Assembly (NCBI GenBank): GCA_005800255.1
Contig: SYGW01000040.1
Coordinates: 1-8,080 of the forward strand
Length of the DNA stretch: 8,080 nt
Origin: Nitrospiraceae bacterium
GTDB lineage: Bacteria > Nitrospirota > Nitrospiria > Nitrospirales > Nitrospiraceae
Reading direction: 5' to 3'
Shown here: piece by piece, positions 1-5,207 of the stretch
How the letters are laid out: every line of letters begins with the position of its first letter
How positions within the stretch are numbered: the stretch's first letter is position 1
Program-made: the position numbers and the translations under genes
Notes under the pieces: generated by a model
The model's input: only the letters and a program-made list of their open reading frames with translations
What the model was told of the DNA's origin: nothing
Databases searched by the model: none

Positions 1-152
1 ATCGGGAGGCGATGGAACGCCAGGCGGTGGGATTGCGCTACAAGCCGTCCTTGATGCTCATCGACGATGCCGATAAACAGGCCAAGTGGTACTACAAGTT
101 GAAAGCGGCGCACCTCGCGTCGGTGCAAACAGGGCAGCCCCTCGACCATCCG
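1..152 (+). repeat. Left arm of long inverted repeat (copy of Rieske gene 3' region)
   Basis: Bases 1-152 equal the reverse complement of 1018-1169 at 151 of 152 positions. The only difference is A at 79, where the intact gene reads C on its coding strand. Identity stops sharply after base 152. The arm may continue beyond the left edge, so its full length is unknown. Confidence 0.97.
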
Positions 153-455
153 GCTAGGCCGAATCCCGCCTGGTCCGGCGATAAGCCAGACCCGGGAACC
201 AGTTCAGCCCCTGCCAGGATCTACAATATCGGCAACCATCAGCCGGTCGAGCTGCTGCGCTTTATTGAGGTGTTGGAACAGACGATCGGAAAAAAGGCGA
301 AGAAGAAACTGTTGCCGATTCAGCCCGGTGACGTGTCGGCCACCTATGCCGATATCGAGGACCTGTCCCGGGATGTCGGATTCAAGCCTGCGACACCGAT
401 CGAAGTGGGCATTCCCCGTTTCGTGCAGTGGTATCGGGAGTTCTACAAGGTATAA
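1..455 (+). pseudogene. Chimeric ORF: Rieske C-terminus fused in frame to epimerase C-terminus (5' end outside window)
   Basis: The frame is open from the left edge; the first codons read R-E-A before the first internal Met at 12. Residues up to 'GQPLDHP' repeat the C-terminal region of the minus-strand Rieske protein at 982-2070, with one change (Gln for Pro in 'DADKQAKWYY'). From about base 153 the protein switches to a sequence typical of the end of UDP-glucuronate 4-epimerase-like SDR enzymes: 'RIYNIGNHQPVELLRFIEVL', then 'PGDVSATYADIEDL' and 'GFKPATPIEVGI'. Only about the last 100 of some 335 epimerase residues are present, so the Rossmann fold and the catalytic Tyr/Lys are missing. The fusion keeps frame and ends at TAA 453-455. 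Neither half could be active alone: the visible Rieske part contains neither the [2Fe-2S] site nor the His ligands. I call it a rearrangement product. A full fused gene starting further left, or an assembly chimera, remains possible. Confidence 0.75.
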
Positions 456-478
456 GAGGCGCCAAGCCTCTTATACCT
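448..478 (+). terminator. Perfect 13-bp hairpin over the stop codon of the epimerase fragment
   Basis: Bases 448-460 pair perfectly with 466-478 around a 5-nt loop (GCCAA). The TAA stop at 453-455 lies inside the left stem. A U-tract does not follow (next bases CCTGCC), so it is not a classical intrinsic terminator. It may still act as a transcript end or 3'-protective hairpin, in either direction. Confidence 0.55.
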
Positions 479-620
479 CCTGCCAGCGCGACCTCAGCGT
501 GAACGATCCGGATGGTACGGCGCCGCTCCTGTTCAATGGGGAACAGGCCTGCCCCCTGCTTGCCATGCTCCGTTGATGACGATCGGGGGATGAAGGGGGC
601 GTCGTAGCGCGGCGCCGTCA
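479..620. other. Region without a confident gene
   Basis: No convincing gene was found between the hairpin and the stop of the minus-strand secreted protein. Two frames have coding-like codon use over part of it. One is a plus-strand stretch ending at TGA 574-576 ('PLLFNGEQACPLLAMLR'). The other is a minus-strand frame starting at 624 with an ATGA overlap to the preceding stop. I recognise neither, and the minus-strand frame runs on through the hairpin and antisense to the epimerase fragment. A small 7-bp hairpin (528-534 with 541-547) is present. Confidence 0.4.
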
Positions 621-848
621 TCATGCTGGGCGGTAGGTCGGCATGTCGCTCAGCGACGGCACGATCGACAGGGGCTTGAGGGTCATCAGGGTATAGCCTG
701 GCAGCTTTTTATTGGTATACAACGGGACTCCGTCCGTTTGAGGACATTCGCGCATCTGCAAGGGATCGGAGGCGATCGTGGTCTCGGAGAATGCCGCGGT
801 CGCGGAGAGAAGCAGGAGGGTTGCGGCGATTGCGAGCTGGGGGATGAA
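621..848 (-). pseudogene. Small secreted protein lacking a start codon (5'-truncated)
   Basis: Reading the minus strand from 848 gives 75 residues to TGA at 623-621. They begin 'FIPQLAIAATLLLLSATAAF' followed by S-E: a hydrophobic signal-peptide core with an Ala-rich cleavage region. A short mature part follows, containing 'MRECPQTDGVPLYTNKKLPG' and ending 'DMPTYRPA'. Codon use is strongly GC3-rich, as in the neighbouring genes, which supports real coding. No ATG, GTG, TTG or CTG occurs in this frame between 848 and the upstream stop at 929-927, so the natural start seems lost. The frame upstream of 848 coincides with a plus-strand coding-like tail, so a junction probably lies near 848. The family is not recognised. 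The mature protein would be about 55 residues and exported. A sequencing error or an unusual start codon would be alternatives to true decay. Confidence 0.5.
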
Positions 849-970
849 TCGTTGCGCGCCGGTTGCGTGAAGTGGTCGGGCTGCTGGCGGGGGATATTGT
901 GGTGTTGCTCGGGTCGCGCGCGCAGATCAGGCAGGCGATGGGGCTGCTCGTGCGGATGGGTGCGGAGTAA
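848..970 (+). pseudogene. C-terminal remnant resembling an RCK_C (TrkA-C) domain tail
   Basis: The plus-strand frame ending at TAA 968-970 reads 'REVVGLLAGDIVVLLGSRAQ' followed by I-R-Q-A-M-G-L-L. This matches the typical end of RCK_C domains ('l..GD.lvvlG....i..a..ll') found at the C-termini of KefB/KefC-type cation:proton antiporters and Trk/Ktr regulators. The frame is closed upstream by TGA at 845-847, so the 5' part is missing. Codon use is GC3-rich. It converges on the Rieske gene with 11 bp between the two stops, as in a normal tail-to-tail gene pair. That suggests a once complete gene lost its 5' part by deletion up to about 848. The match is short, so the family assignment is tentative. 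Confidence 0.4.
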
Positions 971-981
971 GTCGCCGCCGA

Positions 982-2070
982 TTAACTCTTCCAGCGAAGC
1001 GTGACCCGCTCCTTGAGCGGATGGTCGAGGGGCTGCCCTGTTTGCACCGACGCGAGGTGCGCCGCTTTCAACTTGTAGTACCACTTGGCCGGTTTATCGG
1101 CATCGTCGATGAGCATCAAGGACGGCTTGTAGCGCAATCCCACCGCCTGGCGTTCCATCGCCTCCCGATCCTGCCTCATGAACACGTTGGCGAAATAGCG
1201 GAAGATGGTTTTGGAAAACGGCAGCCAGCCGAGGCAGTTCCAGGCCGCGGTAAAATCGATGCGGCATTGCTGGTCCGTGATCGGCGTGACCGTGGCGCGG
1301 GTGGAGACGAAGAGCGATCCGCATTGGACGAATTCAAACCGCTGGTTGGGCAGCACGAAATCGATGGTCGTCGTGAGCGGCGCGCCGTACAGCATATTGA
1401 AAAGATTATAGGGTCCGCTGTTTTTGGACGGGGCGTGCGGCGACATGCGGAAGCCGTTGGGAATCGGTTCGAAGGCCTTGGCCTTTTCGTGCATGCTCGC
1501 TTGGGTACGCCACCAGGAACTTTGATGGACAAAGGGGCCGTGGGCCGGGTCCATCAGGCCGACGATGCCGTCGTCGATGGTGCAATCCAGCAGCGTCGAA
1601 ATATGAATCATCCGATAGGGAGACGAGGGCAGCGGCAGCGGCGGCACTTCCAGCACGACCTGGTTCGGTTGCTGAGGGTCGGGAATGAACACCCAGACGT
1701 AGCCGTCTCGCTCGCGGCAGGCGTAGGTCGTGATGCCGATTTTGTCGGCCTGAATGGGGGAGTCTGCGACCAGTGCAGGAATTCCCTGGCAACGGCCTGT
1801 TTGATCGAATCGCCAGCCATGGTAGGCGCATTCGACGCAGTTGCCGTTCATTTTGCCGAACGACAGAGGCATCCCCCGGTGGGGACAAATGTCGCGCAGG
1901 GCCGCGACCGCCCCCTGTGCTGTTCTGCAGACGAGGATCGGGAGACTTAAGAGAACGGTCCCCTTCAGGCTGCCGGGAGCGAGTTCGCTGCTCAGGCAAG
2001 CGGGGTACCAAAATCCGAACAGTGGCGCGTTCTTGGAGTGCTTAATTTCTGTGATGAGATCGCTATTCAT
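982..2070 (-). CDS. Rieske [2Fe-2S] non-heme iron oxygenase, alpha-subunit type
   Basis: This 362-residue protein has a Rieske domain near the N-terminus: C62-P-H64, then C81-A-Y-H84, the four [2Fe-2S] ligands. The catalytic domain carries 'LMDPAHGPFVHQ' (D174, H177, H182), the usual bridging Asp and two His ligands of the mononuclear iron. D301 in 'QDREAMERQ' fits the carboxylate ligand position. In this family, electrons pass from a reductase through the cluster to the iron, which activates O2 for hydroxylation, demethylation or ring cleavage. The layout resembles PaO/vanillate-demethylase-like members, but the substrate cannot be read from sequence, and no reductase or ferredoxin gene is adjacent. 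It is soluble with no signal peptide. The ATG at 2070 was chosen because a promoter lies just upstream and the N-terminal length fits; there is no clear Shine-Dalgarno sequence. Its 3' part (1018-1169) is duplicated in inverted orientation at 1-152. Confidence 0.9.
   Translation of the reverse strand: MNSDLITEIKHSKNAPLFGFWYPACLSSELAPGSLKGTVLLSLPILVCRTAQGAVAALRDICPHRGMPLSFGKMNGNCVECAYHGWRFDQTGRCQGIPALVADSPIQADKIGITTYACRERDGYVWVFIPDPQQPNQVVLEVPPLPLPSSPYRMIHISTLLDCTIDDGIVGLMDPAHGPFVHQSSWWRTQASMHEKAKAFEPIPNGFRMSPHAPSKNSGPYNLFNMLYGAPLTTTIDFVLPNQRFEFVQCGSLFVSTRATVTPITDQQCRIDFTAAWNCLGWLPFSKTIFRYFANVFMRQDREAMERQAVGLRYKPSLMLIDDADKPAKWYYKLKAAHLASVQTGQPLDHPLKERVTLRWKS
1018..1169 (-). repeat. Right arm of long inverted repeat, inside the Rieske gene
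   Basis: This is the intact-gene copy of the 152-bp inverted repeat; the partner is 1-152. The arms are separated by 865 bp. Here the segment lies in an uninterrupted 362-codon gene, so this is probably the original copy and 1-152 the derived one. Confidence 0.95.
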
Positions 2071-2112
2071 GGAAAAGGGAGGGACGCACGTGAGAGGACC
2101 AGCCTGGCCGTG

Positions 2113-2141
2113 AATATAGCGAGCAGGCCATAGAACGTCAA
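2113..2141 (-). promoter_or_regulatory. Sigma-70-type promoter of the Rieske gene
   Basis: On the minus strand, TTGACG (2141-2136) and TATATT (2118-2113) are separated by 17 bp; each matches five of six consensus bases. The predicted transcription start is near 2105-2106, giving a leader of about 35 nt before ATG 2070. Confidence 0.7.
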
Positions 2142-2225
2142 GCCAGCTAGCGTTGAAGTGCCGTTTCGCTCGGTAGCGAGCAGTCGTGTTTTCTTTTCAC
2201 GATCTTTTGTTTTTCTTGGCGGGGT

Positions 2226-2369
2226 GGCCTGCTCGGTCTCCCACTGCGCGCGTCCAACTCCATCTTCTATTTCATTTTTTAGGCCAGGTTGCCTGGGTGG
2301 TCTCACTTGCGCGCATCGAGGGAGCACCTTCTTAGTGTGCGGCCTCTGCGAGCAGAGAGACCGCCCTGG
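2226..2369. repeat. Imperfect GGTCTC-centred repeats in the Rieske/DsrE2 intergenic region
   Basis: The gap between divergent genes (2071-2475) holds two imperfect direct copies of a ~28-nt unit: 2226-2254 (GCCTGCTCGGTCTCCCACT...) and 2290-2317 (GCCTGGGTGGTCTCACTTG...). An inverted third copy of the core lies around 2352-2369 (GAGACCGCCC at 2357-2366). The second and third copies could pair as a hairpin. T-rich stretches at 2189-2217 and 2271-2280 separate the units. An open frame from 2158 runs through here into dsrE2, but it lies upstream of a strong promoter and its translation is low complexity, so I do not regard it as coding. Confidence 0.5.
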
Positions 2370-2391
2370 CAGCCTGGCCCCTTCTCGTTCC

Positions 2392-2421
2392 TTGACAAGA
2401 AAAAGAAGCGGAGCCTATAGT
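2392..2421 (+). promoter_or_regulatory. Sigma-70-type promoter of the DsrE2-TusA operon
   Basis: TTGACA at 2392-2397 is a perfect -35. TATAGT at 2416-2421 is a five-of-six -10 element, with an 18-bp spacer. The predicted start is about 2426-2428, leaving a leader of about 50 nt before the ATG at 2476. It also argues against translation starting at any of the upstream in-frame codons. Confidence 0.75.
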
Positions 2422-2475
2422 CAAAATCCATTGAAATTGCCGTATTCACGCGGGTCTGACAGGGAAAGAGGATAC

Positions 2476-3006
2476 ATGACAATGACGCAGACGGATCCAG
2501 CTGTGGCCTTGGCCAACCTCCAAGCTTCCAAGCCCGAGAAGGTGACGATCGTGTTGCTGAGCGGCGACATGGATCGAGCGATGGCGGCGTTTATCATCGC
2601 GACCGGGGCCGCAGCCATGGGGATGCAGGTCACGGTCTTTTTCACGTTCTGGGGTCTTAATACCGTTCGCCGGAAAGGCGCGGCCAGTTCTGCGAAGGAT
2701 TGGCTCCGCCGGATGTTCGGGCTGTTGAATACGGGCGGCGCGGATAACCTGCCCCTCTCGCGGTTCCATTTCTGGGGGCTGGGCACGACGATGATGAAAA
2801 AAGTTATGAAGCAGAACCGGATGCCCGGGGTGCCGGAACTCATGGAAACGGCGTTGGACCTGGGGGTTCGTTTCATCGCCTGTACGACGACCATGGGGTT
2901 GATGGGCATCACGAAAGATACCCTCATCGAGGGCATCGACCAGTTCGCGGGTGTGACGACCTATCTCGCGGAAGCCAAGCAAGGCAGCGTGAATTTGTTT
3001 ATCTAG
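2476..3006 (+). CDS. DsrE2-type DsrE/DsrF/DrsH-like sulfurtransferase-family protein
   Basis: The 176-residue protein has the DsrE-like fold signature: an N-terminal strand 'KVTIVLLSGD' (residues 22-31), an Ala-rich helix, then 'VTVFFTFWGLN' (52-62). A Met/Lys-rich segment 'TTMMKKVMKQNRMPGVPEL' (104-122) and 'VRFIACTTTMGLMGI' (131-145) with the conserved Cys136 follow. These are hallmarks of DsrE2 proteins, which bind or transfer sulfane sulfur, often with a TusA partner. Cys136 is the likely persulfide site. The next gene, 29 bp on, is a TusA-type carrier, so the two probably work as a pair. Two ATGs compete: 2476, 3 nt after AGAGGA (2467-2472), and 2482, 9 nt after it. Spacing favours 2482, which removes two residues; I give the longer form. 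The hydrophobic stretches could suggest membrane association, as proposed for some DsrE2 proteins. The actual sulfur substrate is unknown. Confidence 0.9.
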   Translation: MTMTQTDPAVALANLQASKPEKVTIVLLSGDMDRAMAAFIIATGAAAMGMQVTVFFTFWGLNTVRRKGAASSAKDWLRRMFGLLNTGGADNLPLSRFHFWGLGTTMMKKVMKQNRMPGVPELMETALDLGVRFIACTTTMGLMGITKDTLIEGIDQFAGVTTYLAEAKQGSVNLFI

Positions 3007-3035
3007 AAGCGAGTGCTGACAATGGAGAGGAACGC

Positions 3036-3281
3036 ATGATTCAATCCGATGTGAAGCTCGATACGCTGGGGTACTTTTGCCCGATGCCGATTATCATGAC
3101 CTTGAAGAAGATGAAGGAATTGACGGTGGGGCAGGTTCTGGAAGTCGTGTCGGATGACGAAGGCATCAAGAAAGACATGCCGGCCTGGTGTGACACGACC
3201 GGTCATCAGATGGTCGGTCTCGAAGAGGAACAGGCTCAGTCTGGCATGGTTTATAAGGCCTTTGTGAAAAAGACGAAGTAA
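3036..3281 (+). CDS. TusA/SirA-family sulfur carrier protein
   Basis: The 81-residue protein carries the family motif C15-P-M-P18 in 'LDTLGYFCPMPIIMTLKKM'; Cys15 is the sulfur-accepting residue at the start of the first helix. The later part follows the two-layer alpha/beta fold ('VGQVLEVVSDDEGIKKDMPA') and ends with 'YKAFVKK', as usual for TusA. A second cysteine, Cys52 ('PAWCDTTGH'), is in the region where many TusA-like proteins have one. A good ribosome binding site, GGAGAGG at 3024-3030, lies 5 nt before the ATG. It follows the DsrE2 gene in one operon, a pairing seen in sulfur-transferring prokaryotes. It may serve sulfane-sulfur trafficking or cofactor/tRNA sulfuration; the sequence does not decide which. 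Confidence 0.93.
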   Translation: MIQSDVKLDTLGYFCPMPIIMTLKKMKELTVGQVLEVVSDDEGIKKDMPAWCDTTGHQMVGLEEEQAQSGMVYKAFVKKTK

Positions 3282-3308
3282 TCGCATCGACAGGGGTTCA
3301 GCGAGAGA

Positions 3309-3350
3309 GAAGCCGGAGGGATGACGATCAGACCTCCGGCTTCGTTGTTT
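3309..3350 (+). terminator. Intrinsic terminator of the DsrE2-TusA operon
   Basis: Bases 3309-3319 (GAAGCCGGAGG) pair perfectly with 3333-3343 (CCTCCGGCTTC): 11 bp with a 13-nt loop that can close three more pairs. A T-rich GTTGTTT follows. It lies 27 bp after the TusA-type gene's stop. An in-frame ATG at 3321 sits inside its loop and is therefore an unlikely ftcD start. Confidence 0.88.
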
Positions 3351-3371
3351 CAATGCCGGATGGGGTTTGGC

Positions 3372-5033
3372 GTGGATCGTATTGTTGAATGTGTGCCGAA
3401 CTTCAGTGAGGGGCGAAGCCGGACGACGGTCCGCGCGCTGGTGGACGCGGTGGAATCCGTGCCGGGGGTCTGGCTGTTGGACCAGACGATGGATCGGGAT
3501 CATCATCGCTCCGTCTTGAGCTTTGCCGGCGAGCCGGATGCTGTCGCGGAAGCGGCCTTTCGCGCCATTCGCGTCGCGACCGATCTTATCGATCTTCGAA
3601 AGCATGAGGGAGTCCATCCACGGGTGGGGGCGACGGATGTTGTGCCCTTCGTGCCGGTGCGCGGGACGACGATGCAGGACTGTATCCGTTTGGCGAAGCG
3701 GTTAGGGAAGCGGGTGGGGACCGAGCTGGAGATTCCGGTCTTCTTGTACGAGCAAGCAGCCACGCACCACGATCGTGCGCCGCTGGAAGCGGTTCGCCGC
3801 GGAGGACTGCAAGGTTTAGCCTTTCGCATGGCCTCCGATCCGGACTGGATGCCAGATTTCGGTCCTTCCTGTCTCCATCGGACGGCCGGCGCCATCGTCA
3901 TCGGCGCGCGGCCTCCCCTGATCGCCTTCAATGTCAATCTCCGCTCAACAGATCTGAATCTGGCTCGTGCCATCGCGAAGGATATTCGTCAATCGAACGG
4001 CGGGTTGCCCCATCTCAAGGCGATCGGGGTGGAGTTGGCCAGCCGTCGCATGGTGCAGGTGGCGATGAATCTCACCGATCACGTTATCACGCCGATGCAT
4101 GTCGCGTTCGAAGCGGTCCGGTCTCGCGCAGCCGAGCAGGGCGTGGAGGTTGCGGGAAGCGAGGTGATCGGGCTGGTGCCGCAAGCGGCCCTGGTGCAGG
4201 TCGCCGTGCAGAGCGTGGCGCTCGAACGGTTCGATGCCACACAGGTATTGGAGGCGAGAGTCGAGGCTCGCTTGTCTGACAAGCCGGCAGGGCAGGCCCC
4301 GTTGCGCGAGCAGGAGCCATCGCTCGCGGGTTTTCTGGACTCTGTGGCAGCGGCGACTCCGATTCCGGCCGGCGGCACGGTTGCGGCGTTGGTCGGAGCC
4401 CTCGCAGCCTCGCTGGGGATTATGGGGGCGAAGCTCAGCAAGCAACGGACCGTCGAGCGCCGGCTGTGTGAGATTAGTCTGCGGCTGCGCGAGCTGATGC
4501 AAGCGGATGGCGAGGCCTATCAGCGCTTTCTCCAGGCTATGAAGTTCGCGAAGACAGACAAGACTCGCCCGTCCGTCTTGTCTGCGGCGCTCCATTGTGC
4601 GACGGAGATCCCGCTCGAAATCGCCGAACAGGCGACCGACGCGGGAACGCTGCTCCATGCCTGTTCGGCAGGGGTGAAGCCCCGCGTCCAGTCCGACCTG
4701 ACGGTTGGATTACTGTTGGCGATTGCCGCGGCGGATGCAGGGCGTCATACAGTCGCAGAGAATATAAAAATACAACACAATCAACGGTTTAAACTGTCTC
4801 TTTTGGGCCGAATGCAAGAAATGACAAAGCGTCTTGAGGAACTGAGAGGGCTATGTTACACTGCGCCCCTTAGTCAGGGACGGGCTCGCGCGAGGAAAAA
4901 ACCTGTACAGGCATCGCCTGGGAAAGTAAATAGACGGGAAGAATGGAAATCAAAGTCTTCAATAATAACGTTGAAAAAGCCCTCAAAGTTGCCAAAAAGA
5001 AACTCGCGGGGGAAGGCCTCTTTCGGGAACTGA
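3372..5033 (+). CDS. ftcD: Bifunctional glutamate formimidoyltransferase / formimidoyl-THF cyclodeaminase
   Basis: A formimidoyltransferase moiety (about residues 1-300) begins 'MDRIVECVPNFSEGRSRTTV', the family N-terminus. It holds H82 in 'HEGVHPRVGATDVVPF', equivalent to catalytic His82 of mammalian FTCD. After a linker the cyclodeaminase moiety starts near 317 ('LAGFLDSVAAATPIPAGGTV') and includes 'QSDLTVGLLLAIAAADAG' with conserved D442. The pair moves a formimino group from formiminoglutamate to tetrahydrofolate and cyclises it to methenyl-THF. The fused form is the mammalian arrangement, while many bacteria have separate proteins. No other histidine-degradation gene is nearby, so the role may be folate one-carbon supply. 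GTG 3372 was chosen because it places the start just before the conserved VECVPNFSEG, with GGATGGGG 6 nt upstream. ATG 3360 would add four residues; ATG 3321 lies in the terminator. At 553 residues it exceeds the 541 of mammals. The last ~50 residues are basic and look unlike the family; they read through the rpsU promoter and 91 nt of rpsU. Confidence 0.9.
   Translation: MDRIVECVPNFSEGRSRTTVRALVDAVESVPGVWLLDQTMDRDHHRSVLSFAGEPDAVAEAAFRAIRVATDLIDLRKHEGVHPRVGATDVVPFVPVRGTTMQDCIRLAKRLGKRVGTELEIPVFLYEQAATHHDRAPLEAVRRGGLQGLAFRMASDPDWMPDFGPSCLHRTAGAIVIGARPPLIAFNVNLRSTDLNLARAIAKDIRQSNGGLPHLKAIGVELASRRMVQVAMNLTDHVITPMHVAFEAVRSRAAEQGVEVAGSEVIGLVPQAALVQVAVQSVALERFDATQVLEARVEARLSDKPAGQAPLREQEPSLAGFLDSVAAATPIPAGGTVAALVGALAASLGIMGAKLSKQRTVERRLCEISLRLRELMQADGEAYQRFLQAMKFAKTDKTRPSVLSAALHCATEIPLEIAEQATDAGTLLHACSAGVKPRVQSDLTVGLLLAIAAADAGRHTVAENIKIQHNQRFKLSLLGRMQEMTKRLEELRGLCYTAPLSQGRARARKKPVQASPGKVNRREEWKSKSSIITLKKPSKLPKRNSRGKASFGN
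4834..4862 (+). promoter_or_regulatory. Probable rpsU promoter inside the 3' end of ftcD
   Basis: TTGAGG (4834-4839) and TACACT (4857-4862) are separated by 17 bp, each with four of six consensus matches. A start near 4869 would leave a ~74-nt leader before rpsU. That leader contains the palindrome CCTGTACAGG (4902-4911) and an overlapping 5-bp hairpin (4908-4920), which cannot both form. Confidence 0.5.
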
Positions 5034-5137
5034 AGCGTCGGCGGTTTTACGAGAAGCCGAGCGTCAGGAAGAAAGCCAAGGAACGCGAAGCGCAGCGTCG
5101 TCGTCAAAAGTGGTTGGCGAAGCGTAAGCCAGAGTAA
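4943..5137 (+). CDS. rpsU: 30S ribosomal protein S21
   Basis: The 64-residue basic protein 'MEIKVFNNNVEKALKVAKKK' continuing 'LAGEGLFRELKRRRFYEKPS' is a textbook bS21: the conserved N-terminal strand, then the R/K-rich helical tail ending 'QKWLAKRKPE'. It belongs to the small ribosomal subunit near the anti-Shine-Dalgarno end of 16S rRNA and helps translation initiation. Length is close to the usual 58-71. The ATG is fixed by the conserved N-terminus; a clear AGGAGG is not seen, only GGGAAG almost touching the ATG. The first 91 nt overlap ftcD in a different frame, and the gene probably has its own promoter within ftcD. Confidence 0.97.
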   Translation: MEIKVFNNNVEKALKVAKKKLAGEGLFRELKRRRFYEKPSVRKKAKEREAQRRRQKWLAKRKPE

Positions 5138-5147
5138 GCGTCTATCC

Positions 5148-5161
5148 ACGGGCTTGCCCGT
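5148..5161 (+). terminator. Short GC hairpin after rpsU
   Basis: ACGGG (5148-5152) pairs with CCCGT (5157-5161) around CTTG, 10 bp after the rpsU stop. A strong U-tract is absent (CAGGTTGTACG follows), so termination here would be weak or partial. Confidence 0.4.
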
Positions 5162-5207
5162 CAGGTTGTACGCATTCCTGCAAAATTTTCGTCTATCCTC
5201 CTAGTCC

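Noticed and set aside
382..624. 80-codon minus-strand frame overlapping the previous stop as ATGA
   Set aside because: The overlap is attractive for coupling, but its second half is antisense to the epimerase fragment and crosses the hairpin; no recognisable domain.
738..1004. 88-codon plus-strand open frame
   Set aside because: Gly/Arg/Cys/Trp-rich translation typical of an out-of-frame GC-rich read; a different plus frame over 848-970 gives the RCK_C-like tail.
686..1084. 132-codon minus-strand open frame
   Set aside because: Pro/Arg/Ser-rich and overlaps the Rieske 3' end; another frame in the same DNA (621-848) has much better codon use and a signal peptide.
1021..1950. 309-codon plus-strand open frame antisense to the Rieske gene
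   Set aside because: It lies wholly opposite a gene with clear iron-ligand motifs; its translation is Arg/His/Gly-rich with no recognisable domain.
2158..2475. N-terminal extension of the DsrE2 frame back to 2158
   Set aside because: It lies mostly upstream of a strong promoter (2392-2421) and is Ser/Arg/Cys-rich without similarity to DsrE2 proteins.
3945..4658. 237-codon minus-strand open frame antisense to ftcD
   Set aside because: Shadow of a GC3-rich gene; low-complexity Arg/His/Leu content and no promoter or binding site.
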